A stretch of DNA of 64,000 nt from Polaribacter atrinae (GTDB lineage: Bacteria; Bacteroidota; Bacteroidia; Flavobacteriales; Flavobacteriaceae). Both the position numbers and the translations under genes were made by a program. The stretch covers positions 2,602,501-2,666,500 of the forward strand of contig NZ_CP150660.1 of NCBI RefSeq assembly GCF_038023995.1, in the 5' to 3' direction. Every line of letters starts with the position of its first letter. Position 1 is the first letter of the stretch. Shown here piece after piece: positions 32,964 through 43,186 of this stretch. The notes below the pieces were generated by a model that saw nothing but the letters and a program-made list of their open reading frames with translations, was not told the origin of the DNA and ran no database searches.

Positions 32964-35702
32964 ATGCAATCTTTTATTTCTACTACAATAGAGACTATTT
33001 TAAAAACAACAGAATCTTTTGAAGATGTGATCTTTGTACTTCCGTCTCAAAGAGCAAAAGTCTTTGTGAAACAAACCTTTAAAGATAAAATTACTGTTGG
33101 TTTTCTGCCAGAAATTATAAATGTAGAGCAGTTTATCAACAAAATTTCAGGAATAGAGAAAGCAGATAGCATTCAATTATTATTTCATTTTTACACTATT
33201 TACAAAGGTATAGAGAAAGAACCCGTAACTTTTGATGTCTTTGCATCTTGGGCTTTTACGGTTATTCAAGACTTTAATGAGATAGATCAACACTTAATAG
33301 AAACAAAGGATATCTTTCATTATTTAAGAGATATTCAGCGTTTAAAAAAGTGGTCTGTAGAAGGAGAGTTTCAAGAAACAGAATTGATGAAAGATCATTA
33401 TTTGTTTCTAGAAAAGTTAAACACGTATTACAACGCTTTTTATCAATTCTTAAAAGAAAACAACATAGGATATCAAGGTTTAATTTATAGAGAATCTTGT
33501 GAAAAAATAGACTCATTTTTAGAAAAAAATACTCATAAAAAATTCTTTTTTATCGGTTTTAACGCCTTAAACGCAGCTGAAGAATTATTGTTTCAAAAAG
33601 TTTTAGAAAGTGGTAATTCAGAAATTTATTGGGATATTGATGAAGTCTTTTTTAAATCGAATCATCAAGCAGGTAAATTTATTAGAAGGTATAAAAAGGA
33701 ATGGAGATATTATGAGAAAAATGACATCAAAACTTTAGGAGATACGTTTTCTGCACCTAAAAATATTGAAGTTATTGGAGCTTCTAAAAACACCACTCAA
33801 ATTAAATATGCAGGTGAAATTTTAGAAAAAATCACAGATTTTAAAAATACTGCATTGGTTTTAGCTGATGAAACCTTATTGCCAATTACGTTAAATTCTT
33901 TGCCTAAAAACATCAATGCAATTAATATTACCATGGGATATCCGTTAAAAGATGTGCCTACAACGAATTTGCTATTTTCTATATTTCAACTGTTTGTTTC
34001 TCAAGATAAATTGCAGAAAACAATCGTAAATGAGTTCTATTATAAAGATGTAATTCGGTTTTTAAAGCATCAATCTATTTACAGATTAATTCCAGAAATA
34101 GATGCGTTTTCAGACAATATAGCAAAGCATAACCAGACATTTATCAATCAAAATGATATTCATAAATTATTAGAAAATTCAGAAGAAGCTTTAAAACAAG
34201 TATTGGTTTCAATATTTAGTTCTTATGCTTCTGTAGATGAATTTATAGACAGAATTTTAAACCTAATAGATTATTTAAAAGAAGATATTAGCGATTTAGA
34301 AAAAGAATATTTATTTAGATTTTATACCACATTTACGCAGTTAAAAACCTTACAAAATGAGTTTAAATACTTCCCAGATTTAAAAACATTAGCACTCTTT
34401 TTTAGACAATTAATTTCTTCAGAAAGTTTATCATTTCAAGGAGAACCATTAAGAGGTTTACAGTTAATGGGAATGTTAGAAACACGTGTTTTAGATTTTG
34501 AAAACATTATTTTAGTTTCTACAGACGAAGGCGTTTTACCCGCTAGTAGTCAACAAAATTCTTTTATTCCTTTTGATGTTAAGGTAGAATTTGGTTTGCC
34601 AACTTATAGAGAAAAAGATGCTATTTTTTCGTATCACTTTTTTAGATTAATGCAAAGAGCAAAAAATGTTTTTATTATTTATAATACAGAACACGATGTT
34701 TTAGGTAGTGGAGAAAAAAGTAGGTTTGTTACGCAATTAGAAATGATGCGAACAGATGTTATTCAAAAAACCGTTGCTCCAAAAGTAGTGAACCAAAAAA
34801 TTGCACTGAAAGAAATTAAAAAGGACGAAACCGTTTTAGAAAAGCTACAAGAATTGGCTGTAAAAGGAATTTCTCCTTCGGCTTTAACCAATTATTTATA
34901 CAATCCAATTTCGTTTTACAAACAAAAAATCATCAAATTAAAAGAGTTTGAAGATGTAGAAGAAACTGTTGCTTATAATACCTTAGGAACAGTTGTTCAC
35001 GAGACGTTAGATGAATTGTATACACCATATGTAGAGCAGTTTTTACAAGTTGAAGATATTGATCTGATGCAAAAAAAATCGAAAGATTTAGTAGTAAAAC
35101 ATTTTAAAGAAGCATTTAAAAACGGAGATATTTCTACAGGTAGAAATCGTTTAATTTTTGAAGTAGCCAACCGATTTGTCAATAATTTCTTAGCACAAGA
35201 AAAAGAGTTGTTAAAAGATAAAAACAATCAATTAAAGATTCTTGCAACGGAAGAAAATTTATCCGCAGAGATAGAAATTGAAGGCATTGATTTTCCTATA
35301 AAAATTCATGGTCAAGTAGATCGAGTAGACGAGTTAAACGGTGTTTTACGTATTATAGATTATAAAACGGGCATGGTTAGTAGTGGTGATTTACGAGTCG
35401 TAGAATTCGACAAATTAAGAGAAAAAGAGCAGCATAAAGCCATTCAGGTATTGTTATATGCTTATCTGTACACCAAAAGCAAAAAATACAATTTTAACAA
35501 ACCTTTAGAAGGCGGTATTTATTCTTTTAAGAATTTAAATAGTGGTTTTTTATCAATTAACTTTTCATCGAACTATAGAAAACCAGATGTAGAAATCACC
35601 GAAGATAAATTAGAAGAATTTATTGTTGAGATAAAAACATATATTAAAGAGATGTATACCTTAGATATAGATTTTATTGAACCCGCAGATTTAAAATATT
35701 AA
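32964..35702 (+). CDS. PD-(D/E)XK nuclease, AddB/RecB-family exonuclease
   Basis: A 912-residue protein with an N-terminal degenerate helicase-like region (VFVLPSQRAK replaces a Walker A loop, about 25-35) and a C-terminal RecB-type nuclease domain. Nuclease residues are visible in GTVVHETLDELY (about 673) and KIHGQVDRVD...IIDYKTG (about 782-802, the D...DYK core). This is the layout of AddB, one half of the double-strand-break processing enzyme. The helicase partner AddA is not beside it in this window. Alone and complete; start ATG. Confidence 0.88.
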   Translation: MQSFISTTIETILKTTESFEDVIFVLPSQRAKVFVKQTFKDKITVGFLPEIINVEQFINKISGIEKADSIQLLFHFYTIYKGIEKEPVTFDVFASWAFTVIQDFNEIDQHLIETKDIFHYLRDIQRLKKWSVEGEFQETELMKDHYLFLEKLNTYYNAFYQFLKENNIGYQGLIYRESCEKIDSFLEKNTHKKFFFIGFNALNAAEELLFQKVLESGNSEIYWDIDEVFFKSNHQAGKFIRRYKKEWRYYEKNDIKTLGDTFSAPKNIEVIGASKNTTQIKYAGEILEKITDFKNTALVLADETLLPITLNSLPKNINAINITMGYPLKDVPTTNLLFSIFQLFVSQDKLQKTIVNEFYYKDVIRFLKHQSIYRLIPEIDAFSDNIAKHNQTFINQNDIHKLLENSEEALKQVLVSIFSSYASVDEFIDRILNLIDYLKEDISDLEKEYLFRFYTTFTQLKTLQNEFKYFPDLKTLALFFRQLISSESLSFQGEPLRGLQLMGMLETRVLDFENIILVSTDEGVLPASSQQNSFIPFDVKVEFGLPTYREKDAIFSYHFFRLMQRAKNVFIIYNTEHDVLGSGEKSRFVTQLEMMRTDVIQKTVAPKVVNQKIALKEIKKDETVLEKLQELAVKGISPSALTNYLYNPISFYKQKIIKLKEFEDVEETVAYNTLGTVVHETLDELYTPYVEQFLQVEDIDLMQKKSKDLVVKHFKEAFKNGDISTGRNRLIFEVANRFVNNFLAQEKELLKDKNNQLKILATEENLSAEIEIEGIDFPIKIHGQVDRVDELNGVLRIIDYKTGMVSSGDLRVVEFDKLREKEQHKAIQVLLYAYLYTKSKKYNFNKPLEGGIYSFKNLNSGFLSINFSSNYRKPDVEITEDKLEEFIVEIKTYIKEMYTLDIDFIEPADLKY

Positions 35703-35712
35703 AAGAATTCTT

Positions 35713-35796
35713 TGGGCGTTACCACAAGGGTCAGGCTTTCCGTTACAAGTCCTCGTTCGTACCTCACTGTGGGCTTTTCACTGCAATCCTTAACGC
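35713..35796. repeat. Dispersed repeat, family D, copy 2
   Basis: This begins GGGCGTTACCACAAGGGTCA and ends CAATCCTTAACGC, with central conserved segments like those of the copies at 15432 and 44938. It ends just upstream of the MATE gene promoter. Confidence 0.8.
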
Positions 35797-35805
35797 AAAT
35801 GTAAT

Positions 35806-35813
35806 TACCTTTG
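35806..35813 (+). promoter_or_regulatory. -7 box of the MATE transporter gene
   Basis: TACCTTTG matches TAnnTTTG, 14 bases before the TTG start at 35828. The region where a -33 element would lie is occupied by the family D repeat. Confidence 0.55.
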
Positions 35814-35827
35814 CAAAAAATAATTTT

Positions 35828-37162
35828 TTGAGCACAAATATTACTTTAAAGAAGATTAATAAGTTAGCAATTCCTGCTTTAATTGCAGGTATTGCAGAAC
35901 CACTGTTATCTATTACAGACACGGCAATTATTGGAAATATATCTGAAAATGCAACAGAAAGTTTAGCCGCTGTTGGTATTGTAGGCGCATTTATTTCTAT
36001 GTTAATTTGGGTTTTCGGACAAATTAGAAGCGCCATTTCTTCTATTGTTTCGCAATATGTAGGCGCTAACAAATTAGACGAAGTAAAAGGGCTACCAGCA
36101 CAAGCAATTGCTATTGTAGTTCTTGGTAGTTTAATAATATTGGCAATTTCGTATCCGTTTGCAAAACAAATTTTTCAATTTTATAATGCATCCGGAACCG
36201 TTTTAGAATATTGTGTTACTTACTTTAAAATACGAATTTTCGGATTTCCATTTTCGCTTTTTGTATTTGCCGTTTTTGGAATTTTTAGAGGTTTACAAAA
36301 CACTTATTATCCTATGATCATTGCAATTATAGGTGCTTTGTTAAATGTTTTTTTAGATATTATACTCGTATATGGAATTGAGGGTTACATACCAGCCATG
36401 AATATAGAAGGAGCTGCGTATGCAAGTGTTATTGCACAAATTACCATGGCAATTATCGCATTGGTTATGTTGATAAAAAAAACACCTATTTCTTTAAAAA
36501 TAGGGTTGCCCTTTCATAATGAAGTTCCTCGATTGTTAGGAATGATAGGAAACCTTTTTATAAGAACAATTGCTTTAAACACCGCTTTATATTTTGCAAC
36601 TTCCTATGCAACAGATTACGGTAAAGAATATATTGCAGCCTATACAATTGGTATTAATATTTGGTTACTTGGTGCATTTATGGTAGATGGCTATTCTAGT
36701 GCAGGAAATATATTGTCAGGAAAATTTTTAGGAGCAAAAGATTATAGTTCTTTGGTAACACTAAGTAATAAGCTTTTAAAATATGGTTTGGCAACGGGAG
36801 TAGTGATTGGTTTGATTGGTTTTGTTTTTTATAATTTTATTGGTCAAATTTTCACAAAAGACCCAGCTGTTTTAGAACAGTTTTATCATGTTTTTTGGAT
36901 TGTTTTAGTAACGCAACCTATTAGTGCTATTACTTTTATTTTTGATGGAATGTTTAAAGGAATGGGAGAAATGAAATATCTTAGAAATCTTTTAATTCTT
37001 TCTACAGGATTGGTTTTTATACCTACATTATTAGTTTTTGATTATTTCGATTTAAAACTAGTTGCAATTTGGATTGCATTCACTCTTTGGATGGTTGCGA
37101 GAGGATTGCCATTAATTATTAGGTTTAGAAATAAGTTTATACCGTTGGCAGAACATAATTAG
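35828..37162 (+). CDS. MATE family efflux transporter
   Basis: A 444-residue inner-membrane protein with twelve hydrophobic helices in two MATE repeats (about 10-215 and 235-440). Members of the DinF-like branch export drugs or metabolites against Na+ or H+. The start is TTG (MSTNITLKKINKLAIPALIAG). The first helix motif PALIAGIAEPLLSITDTAIIG is typical of the family, including the Asp on helix 1. Substrate unknown. Two tandem family A repeats follow it. Confidence 0.92.
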   Translation: MSTNITLKKINKLAIPALIAGIAEPLLSITDTAIIGNISENATESLAAVGIVGAFISMLIWVFGQIRSAISSIVSQYVGANKLDEVKGLPAQAIAIVVLGSLIILAISYPFAKQIFQFYNASGTVLEYCVTYFKIRIFGFPFSLFVFAVFGIFRGLQNTYYPMIIAIIGALLNVFLDIILVYGIEGYIPAMNIEGAAYASVIAQITMAIIALVMLIKKTPISLKIGLPFHNEVPRLLGMIGNLFIRTIALNTALYFATSYATDYGKEYIAAYTIGINIWLLGAFMVDGYSSAGNILSGKFLGAKDYSSLVTLSNKLLKYGLATGVVIGLIGFVFYNFIGQIFTKDPAVLEQFYHVFWIVLVTQPISAITFIFDGMFKGMGEMKYLRNLLILSTGLVFIPTLLVFDYFDLKLVAIWIAFTLWMVARGLPLIIRFRNKFIPLAEHN

Positions 37163-37170
37163 TTTGTGTT

Positions 37171-37343
37171 GTCATTTCTAGGAACGAAGCAATCTTTTAA
37201 ATTAGCATTCTAAATAAACAGATTACTTCGTTCTATCGTCCTCGTAATGACAGTATGTTTGTCATTGCTAGGAACGAAGCAATCTCTTAAAATTGTAGTT
37301 GCAAATAATAAGATTACTTCAATCGTTCCTCATTCGTAATGAC
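37171..37343. repeat. Two tandem copies of palindromic repeat family A
   Basis: Copy 1 at 37171-37251 and copy 2 at 37261-37343 both begin GTCATT(T/G)CTAGGAACGAAGC and end CGTAATGAC. Each is an imperfect palindrome of about 80 bases. Confidence 0.85.
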
Positions 37344-37391
37344 TGCTTGCTTTTAAGAATTAAACCTTATTTTTACTAAAAATTCATTTAC

Positions 37392-38159
37392 ATGAGCACT
37401 ACAAGACAAAACGGAAGTTTATATACCAACATTCAAAATAAGATTGCAACGATAGAGTTTGGACATCCTGCAAGTAATTCTTTTCCTAGTGAATTGTTAG
37501 ACAGATTAACCAAAGAGTTGATTTCTGTAGGGAAAAATGAAGAAGTTTCTATTATTATTTTAAAGTCTGAAGGAGAAAAAGCATTTTGTGCGGGTGCTTC
37601 TTTTGATGAGTTAGTGGCTATTTCTAGCTTAGAAGATGGAAAACAGTTTTTCTCAGGTTTTGCAAACGTACTAAATGCCATGAGAACTTGTGGTAAATTA
37701 ATTATTGGTCGTGTTCAAGGAAAAACAGTTGGTGGTGGAGTAGGTTTGGCCGCAGCGTGCGATTATGTTTTGGCAACCGAAAGTGCAGCTATAAAATTAT
37801 CTGAATTTACCATAGGAATAGGGCCTTTTGTAATTGAGCCTGCAGTAACTCGTAAAATAGGCGTTTCTGGAACAGCGGAATTAACGTTAGATGCAACTAG
37901 TTGGAAAAACGCATATTGGGCAAAAGAAAATGGGTTGTATGCTAAGGTTTTTGAATCTCAAAGTGAATTAGATAAAGAGGTGGAATTATTGTCAGAAAAA
38001 CTGGCTTCTTACAATCCTGTAGCTTTATTAGAAATGAAAAAAGCATTGTGGCAAGGAACTGAAAATTGGACTGATTTACTAGCCGAAAGAGCTGCTGTTT
38101 CTGGTGAGTTAGTTTTATCAGAATTTACAAAACAAGCATTGTCAAAATTTAAAAAATAA
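37392..38159 (+). CDS. Enoyl-CoA hydratase/isomerase family protein
   Basis: A 255-residue crotonase-fold protein. The oxyanion-hole segments FCAGASFDEL (about 63-72) and TVGGGVGLAAACDYVLA (about 111-127) are clear; the glutamate positions of the active site are not certain by eye. The exact reaction cannot be assigned; leucine or fatty-acid breakdown are possibilities. Start ATG, MSTTRQNGSLYTN. The MOSC gene begins four bases after its stop. Confidence 0.88.
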   Translation: MSTTRQNGSLYTNIQNKIATIEFGHPASNSFPSELLDRLTKELISVGKNEEVSIIILKSEGEKAFCAGASFDELVAISSLEDGKQFFSGFANVLNAMRTCGKLIIGRVQGKTVGGGVGLAAACDYVLATESAAIKLSEFTIGIGPFVIEPAVTRKIGVSGTAELTLDATSWKNAYWAKENGLYAKVFESQSELDKEVELLSEKLASYNPVALLEMKKALWQGTENWTDLLAERAAVSGELVLSEFTKQALSKFKK

Positions 38160-38163
38160 GAGT

Positions 38164-38724
38164 GTGAAAATCATTTCAACAAATATTGGGGAACGACAAG
38201 AAATAGATTACAAAGGAACTTTAGTTACTACGGGTATTTTTAAGTATAGCGTTGCGCATCCTATTTTTTTAAATGTAGAAGATGTAAAAGGAGATGCTAT
38301 TTGCGATAGAGAGAATCATGGAGGTGTTTTACAAGCAGTTTATGGTTATTCTTTAAAGCATTATGAATATTGGAAAACGGTGTACCCAAAGGTAGATTTT
38401 GAAATGGGTATTTTTGGAGAAAATTTAACCATTGATGATATTGATGAAACTAAAATTCATCAAGGTGATACTTTTAAAGTAGGTGACACCATTTTAGAAG
38501 CAACAGTACAGAGAGATCCTTGTTATAAATTAGGTGTTCGTTTTAATAATATGAGCATTGTAAAAAAGTTTTGGAAAACTACTTTTTGTGGTGTTTATTT
38601 TAAAGTTTTACAAACAGGTTCTGTAAAGGCTGGTGACGAGTTTATTCAAATAAAAAGTTGCCCGGAAAACCCAACAATTGCAGACTTATTTGTTGCAAAA
38701 AGAATTCTAAACGGAATTAAATAA
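38164..38724 (+). CDS. MOSC domain protein (YiiM-like)
   Basis: A 186-residue protein of the MOSC family, whose members handle sulfur on the molybdenum cofactor or detoxify hydroxylated bases. The domain's conserved Cys is in QRDPCYKLGVRF (about 118-129), and HGGVLQAVYGY (about 57-67) matches the HGG motif near the fold core. The start codon is GTG at 38164. It follows the enoyl-CoA hydratase gene closely but no functional link is evident. Confidence 0.9.
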   Translation: MKIISTNIGERQEIDYKGTLVTTGIFKYSVAHPIFLNVEDVKGDAICDRENHGGVLQAVYGYSLKHYEYWKTVYPKVDFEMGIFGENLTIDDIDETKIHQGDTFKVGDTILEATVQRDPCYKLGVRFNNMSIVKKFWKTTFCGVYFKVLQTGSVKAGDEFIQIKSCPENPTIADLFVAKRILNGIK

Positions 38725-38741
38725 TAGTTAGCAAACAAGTT

Positions 38742-38826
38742 TAGCCCAGATTGAGCGGTTTGTTTGAGCTCTTTTTTATCATTTTTTATGGTAAAAAAAG
38801 CGAGTAGCGAAAGCTGGAAATAGCTA
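38742..38826. repeat. Dispersed repeat, family E, reaching the holB stop
   Basis: The element runs from TAGCCCAGATTGAGCGGTTT through a hairpin centre (GAGCTCTTTTTTATC) to GCGAAAGCTGGAAATAGCTA. Similar arrays of AGCG...GAAAGC...GGAAATAGCT are common between flavobacterial genes. Its right edge supplies the holB stop codon. Confidence 0.7.
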
Positions 38827-39969
38827 CGAAACCGTTTCTTCTTTTTTATGTAAAAAACGAGTCAGTTTCATGGATAAATCTAATAAAATAATCTTCGGAT
38901 TTCCGTTTCTTTCTATATGATACATCGCATCATTTAACTCTTTTTCTATGTCTAAAATATTTCCAGAATGTACAAAAGGAGCGAATTTAGAGAGATTGAA
39001 CCCGGTTTTAGATTCCATAAAAACCAAGTTTTCCGATTTATAATTCAACAACATTGCTTGTCTAAAAAACTGTAAACAATAGTCTAAAAAACGCTTTTGA
39101 GTTTCACGTCCGGTTTTAGCAATAGTGTCAGACCATTCAATCAATTGTTGCACAACGGAAGCATTTCCTTTGGCTTTAAAAGCAGTTCTAATCCAAGCAA
39201 TAAACCATTCTTCAAAAACAAGATCACTAGAATCGTTTTGTAATAATTGCAATGCTTTATTGAAATTTCCCTCTGCTTGATGCGCAATTTTAGTCGCATT
39301 ATTTTCAGAAACCTGATGATTTACAACAAGTGCTTTAGAAATATCTTGCTCGCTCAATGCAGGGAAATGTAAAGCCTGACAACGAGATTTTATGGTGTTT
39401 ATAATCTGACCTTCATTTTCTGTAATTAAAATAAAAACCGTTTTTTCTGGTGGTTCTTCAATTAACTTTAGCAATTTATTAGCTGCAGCAATGTTCATTT
39501 TTTCTGCCATCCAAATAATCATCACCTTAAAACCACCCTCGTAACTTTTAAGGCGTAGTTTTTTTACAACTTCTTCTGCCTCATCAACACCAATAATTCC
39601 TTGTTTATTTTCTACACCAATATGTTGTAGCCAATTAAACAAACTTCCGTAAGCTTGTGTTGCTATAAAACTTCTCCAGTCTTCTAAAAACAAACTACTT
39701 ACTGGGTGTTTTTTTACGTTATCATTAGAAGTTACAGGATAGGTAAAATGTAAATCTGGGTGTTGTAATTTGTCGCATTTTAAGTTACAGACGTCCGCAT
39801 TGTCAGAAAAATTACACAACAAAAACTGTGCGTAGGCAATTGCCATTGGCAAAGTTCCACTTCCTTCTTTACCCACAAATAATTGCGCGTGTGGTATTCT
39901 GCCGTTTTCCGCAGATACTTTTAAGTGTTTTTTAATATGTTCTTGTCCGATAATTTGGTTGAAAAGCAT
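38824..39969 (-). CDS. holB: DNA polymerase III subunit delta-prime
   Basis: A clamp-loader subunit, 381 residues from ATG 39969 (MLFNQIIGQEHIKKHLK); two codons further upstream are open (TTG CCC) but less likely. The Walker A position reads FVGKEGSGTLPMA and lacks the Lys, fitting a non-ATP-binding delta-prime. Zinc-binding cysteines (CNFSDNADVCNLKCD) are present, and the conserved SRC motif is at KSRCQALHF. Its stop TAG is formed at the edge of a dispersed repeat. Confidence 0.93.
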   Translation of the reverse strand: MLFNQIIGQEHIKKHLKVSAENGRIPHAQLFVGKEGSGTLPMAIAYAQFLLCNFSDNADVCNLKCDKLQHPDLHFTYPVTSNDNVKKHPVSSLFLEDWRSFIATQAYGSLFNWLQHIGVENKQGIIGVDEAEEVVKKLRLKSYEGGFKVMIIWMAEKMNIAAANKLLKLIEEPPEKTVFILITENEGQIINTIKSRCQALHFPALSEQDISKALVVNHQVSENNATKIAHQAEGNFNKALQLLQNDSSDLVFEEWFIAWIRTAFKAKGNASVVQQLIEWSDTIAKTGRETQKRFLDYCLQFFRQAMLLNYKSENLVFMESKTGFNLSKFAPFVHSGNILDIEKELNDAMYHIERNGNPKIILLDLSMKLTRFLHKKEETVS

Positions 39970-40147
39970 GGGCAAATATAAAATTTGTTTGCCATTAATC
40001 CATCAATTTTAGAAGGCAATCTTTTTTAAGAGAGAATTTATAGAAAGAGTAGTATTTGTCTTCGCAAACGTTGTATTAAATTTTAGGATTTACATTTCAA
40101 AAAGTTTAAATAATTCGGTATTTTTGTTGAAAATACAATAATAAAAG

Positions 40148-41335
40148 ATGAAAACATTAAAAGATTTTAATTTCAAGAATAAGAAGGCGTTAATCCGTGT
40201 AGATTTTAACGTGCCTTTAAATGATAAATTTGAAGTAACAGATGCTACCAGAATTCAAGCTGCAAAATCTACTATTATAGATATTTTAGAGCAAGAAGGA
40301 AGCTGTGTTTTAATGTCGCATTTAGGACGTCCAAAAGGTTTTCAAGATGAATTTTCTTTAGGTCATATTGTAGAAAAAGCAACTGAAATTTTAGGAGTTA
40401 AGGTAAAGTTTGTTGCAGATTGTATTGGTGCTAAAGCAGAAGAAGCTGTAGCGAATTTACAGTCTGGAGAAATTTTGTTATTAGAAAATTTACGTTTCTA
40501 TGAAGAAGAGAAAAAAGGAGATGTTGCATTTGCTGAGAAATTATCAAAATTTGGTGATGTTTATGTAAACGATGCTTTTGGTACTGCACACAGAGCACAT
40601 GCATCAACAACTATTATTGCTCAGTTTTTTCCAGAAAACAAATGTTTTGGAAACTTATTAGCAAGAGAAATAGAAAGTATAGATAAAGTATTAAACAATT
40701 CTGAAAGACCAGTTTTAGCAATTTTAGGAGGTGCAAAAGTATCATCTAAAATTACTGTAATTGAAAACATTTTAGACAAAGTAGACCACTTAATTATTGG
40801 TGGTGGAATGAGTTTTACTTTTGTAAAAGCACAAGGAGGAAAGATTGGAAACTCTATTTGTGAAGATGATAAAATGGAATTAGCTTTAGATATCTTAAAG
40901 CAAGCAAAAGAAAAAGGAGTTGAAGTACATATTCCTGTTGATGTGATTGCTGCAGATGATTTTTCTAATGATGCAAATACACAAGAATTAGATATTAATG
41001 AAATTCCTGATGGTTGGGAAGGAGTTGATGCTGGACCAAAATCTAGAGAGATTTTTGATACAGTTGTAAACAAGTGTAAAACAATTTTATGGAACGGACC
41101 TTTAGGGGTTTTTGAAATGGAATCTTTTGCAGGTGGAACAATTGCTCTTGGTAATTCTATTGATAAGGCAACCAAAAACGGAGCATTCTCTTTAGTTGGA
41201 GGTGGAGATTCTGTTGCAGCTGTTAAACAATTTGGTTTTGCAGATAAAGTAAGTTATGTTTCTACTGGTGGTGGTGCTATGTTAGAAATGTTAGAAGGTA
41301 AAACGTTACCAGGAATTGAAGCTATTTTAAAATAA
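40148..41335 (+). CDS. pgk: Phosphoglycerate kinase
   Basis: Transfers phosphate from 1,3-bisphosphoglycerate to ADP in glycolysis. Signature RVDFNVPL at 17-24, SHLGRPKG at about 58-65, [15 protein letters not shown] at about 139-153, and the nucleotide-site glycine run [12 protein letters not shown] near residue 350 are complete. The 395-residue length is normal. It stands alone, with a hairpin about 140 bases after it. Confidence 0.97.
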   Translation: MKTLKDFNFKNKKALIRVDFNVPLNDKFEVTDATRIQAAKSTIIDILEQEGSCVLMSHLGRPKGFQDEFSLGHIVEKATEILGVKVKFVADCIGAKAEEAVANLQSGEILLLENLRFYEEEKKGDVAFAEKLSKFGDVYVNDAFGTAHRAHASTTIIAQFFPENKCFGNLLAREIESIDKVLNNSERPVLAILGGAKVSSKITVIENILDKVDHLIIGGGMSFTFVKAQGGKIGNSICEDDKMELALDILKQAKEKGVEVHIPVDVIAADDFSNDANTQELDINEIPDGWEGVDAGPKSREIFDTVVNKCKTILWNGPLGVFEMESFAGGTIALGNSIDKATKNGAFSLVGGGDSVAAVKQFGFADKVSYVSTGGGAMLEMLEGKTLPGIEAILK

Positions 41336-41473
41336 GCGTTTAACTGTTTATTTGATTAATCGTGTAATTGTTTAATAGACATTTACATTTTTAAATCATA
41401 TTTCAGATTCCAATTAACATTTAAGATGTTAAACTGAGCTTGTCTAAGTTTCATTTTAAAATATAAATTTATT

Positions 41474-41507
41474 AATAAGCGTGTAATTGTAAAATTACAC
41501 GCTTATT
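41474..41507. terminator. Hairpin after pgk
   Basis: A perfect 15-bp stem (AATAAGCGTGTAATT and complement) has a GTAA loop, followed by GTTTTATAG. Confidence 0.7.
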
Positions 41508-41590
41508 GTTTTATAGAAGAATATATTATAATTTCGCGGTCAGTTTTTGTTCAATTACACAAATAAACAATTACACGTTTACACATTACT

Positions 41591-42630
41591 ATGAAATACA
41601 CAAAATTACCAAATACAGATATTAAAGTTTCTAAGATTTGTTTAGGAACCATGACTTGGGGAAAACAAAACGCGCAAGAAAAAGGTTTTGAACAAATGGA
41701 TTATGCTTTAGAACAAGGCGTAAACTTCTTTGATACGGCAGAATTATATGCAGTTCCTGCAACGCCAGAAACGTATGGAACTACAGAAACAATTATAGGA
41801 AATTGGTTTAAAAAAACGGGGAATAGAGATAAAGTTGTTTTAGGAAGTAAAATAGCGGGTTCTGGACCTTATACAGCGCATATTAGAAAAAACGGATTTG
41901 CAAAGGAAGCAATATAGATGCTGTAGAAGGTCGTCTTAAAAGGTTGCAAACAGATTATATAGATTTGTATCAGTTGCACTGGACAGAAAGAGGTGTTAAC
42001 TGTTTTGGTACAAGAGATTATCCTTATAAAACTTCTAATAAAGAGGCAGAAAATCATGTAGAGATTTTAGAAACGCTACAAACTTTAATCAGCGAAGGTA
42101 AAATTAGACAAATAGGTTTGTCTAATGAAACACCTTGGGGAACAATGCAGTATTTACAGGCTGCTAAAGAAGTGAATTTACCAAGAATGGCTACAATTTA
42201 GAATTCGTATTCTTTAATACATCGTAGTTATGAATATGGAATGTCTGAAGTTTCTATGAGAGAAAATATTGGTTTACTAGCATATTCTCCTTTGGCACAA
42301 GGGGTTTTAACGGGTAAGTATTTAAGAGGACAAAAACCTGCGGATGCAAGAGGAATTTTATTTCCTAATTATATTACTAGATATCAAACGGGGGCTTCGG
42401 AGCAAGCAGTTTTGGCCTATGAAGCAATTGCGTTAAAAAACGGAATCACTTTAGCCGAATTATCTTTAGCATATATTAATCAATTACCGTTTGTAACGAG
42501 TAATATTATTGGTGCTACAAAAATGAGTCAGTTAAAAGAAAATATTGGTAGTATTCATATTAATTTATCAGAAGAAATTTTGAATGAAATAGAAGTTGTT
42601 CATAAGTTAATTCCGAATCCTGCTCCATAA
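41591..42630 (+). pseudogene. Aldo/keto reductase (Tas-like), frameshifted and with an in-frame stop
   Basis: The start MKYTKLPNTDIKVSKICLGT and the catalytic FFDTAELYAVP region mark an aldo/keto reductase of the Tas type. The frame breaks at about 41900-41915: AAGGAAGCAATATAG should probably read with one extra A (G-K-E-S-N-I-D-A-V-E-G-R-L). It resumes as RLQTDYIDLYQLHW. A second lesion, TAG at 42199-42201, replaces a Gln codon (MATI-stop-NSYSL). The C-terminal third (GLLAYSPLAQGVLTGKY) is intact to 42630. Two independent lesions argue for real decay over a single sequencing error. Confidence 0.9.
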
Positions 42631-42657
42631 AAAGTAAGCAGTTTCAGTTTACAGTAT

Positions 42658-42698
42658 AAAAAAAATCCGATGAAAATTATTTCATCAGATTTTTTTTG
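42658..42698. terminator. Bidirectional terminator between the reductase remnant and DUF6370 gene
   Basis: The arms AAAAAAATC and GATTTTTT extend through GATGAAA/TTTCATC with one mismatch; A and T runs flank it. Confidence 0.8.
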
Positions 42699-42748
42699 TT
42701 GTATTTCCTGCAAAGGCAAGAATCTATTTTTCTTATGTCTTGGTTCTT

Positions 42749-43051
42749 TTACTCCATCAACTTAATATCACTTGCAAAAAAGCGTCCGTTTTCTACAACA
42801 CCAGTAATTTCTGCTTTTCTAATAGCGTTACAGAAGCCAATGTTTTCATCATGTGCATCACCAAAATCATTAATTCCAAAACCATCAACAAAATAAGCTT
42901 TATCATCAAAACGAACAGCCAAACTACAACCTTCTTCAGAATCTAAATGAAGCTGACATTGGCCACAAGATATTTCTGCAACTTGCTTAATTTCTTTCTT
43001 GTTAGAACAAGAAGCTAATATTAATAAACTTAAAACGATTAATTTTTTCAT
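42749..43051 (-). CDS. DUF6370 family small lipoprotein
   Basis: A 100-residue lipoprotein (MKKLIVLSLLILASC, Cys15). Four cysteines follow (CGQCQLHLDSEEGCS and GFCNAIRK), with the family-typical AYFVDGFGINDFGDAH segment. It matches my recollection of DUF6370, a small Bacteroidota family of unknown function; metal binding by the Cys set is a reasonable guess. Confidence 0.8.
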   Translation of the reverse strand: MKKLIVLSLLILASCSNKKEIKQVAEISCGQCQLHLDSEEGCSLAVRFDDKAYFVDGFGINDFGDAHDENIGFCNAIRKAEITGVVENGRFFASDIKLME

Positions 43052-43186
43052 AATTATAAATTTTAAATGAACATATTATTGTAAAACATAACAGTGATAA
43101 TCAATCGCCCATTGATACTGCTATTGAATACTAATCAACACAACAGTGATAACTCTACTGAATATTGTGTAGAGAACATTGTCAAC

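Noticed and set aside
40621..41175. 184-codon open frame on the minus strand inside pgk
   Set aside because: It is an antisense shadow of a complete, strongly conserved gene; its translation is low-complexity Ser/Pro/Ile-rich.
42140..42210. Programmed stop-codon read-through in the aldo/keto reductase
   Set aside because: There is a separate frameshift in the same gene and no read-through structure; decay is simpler.
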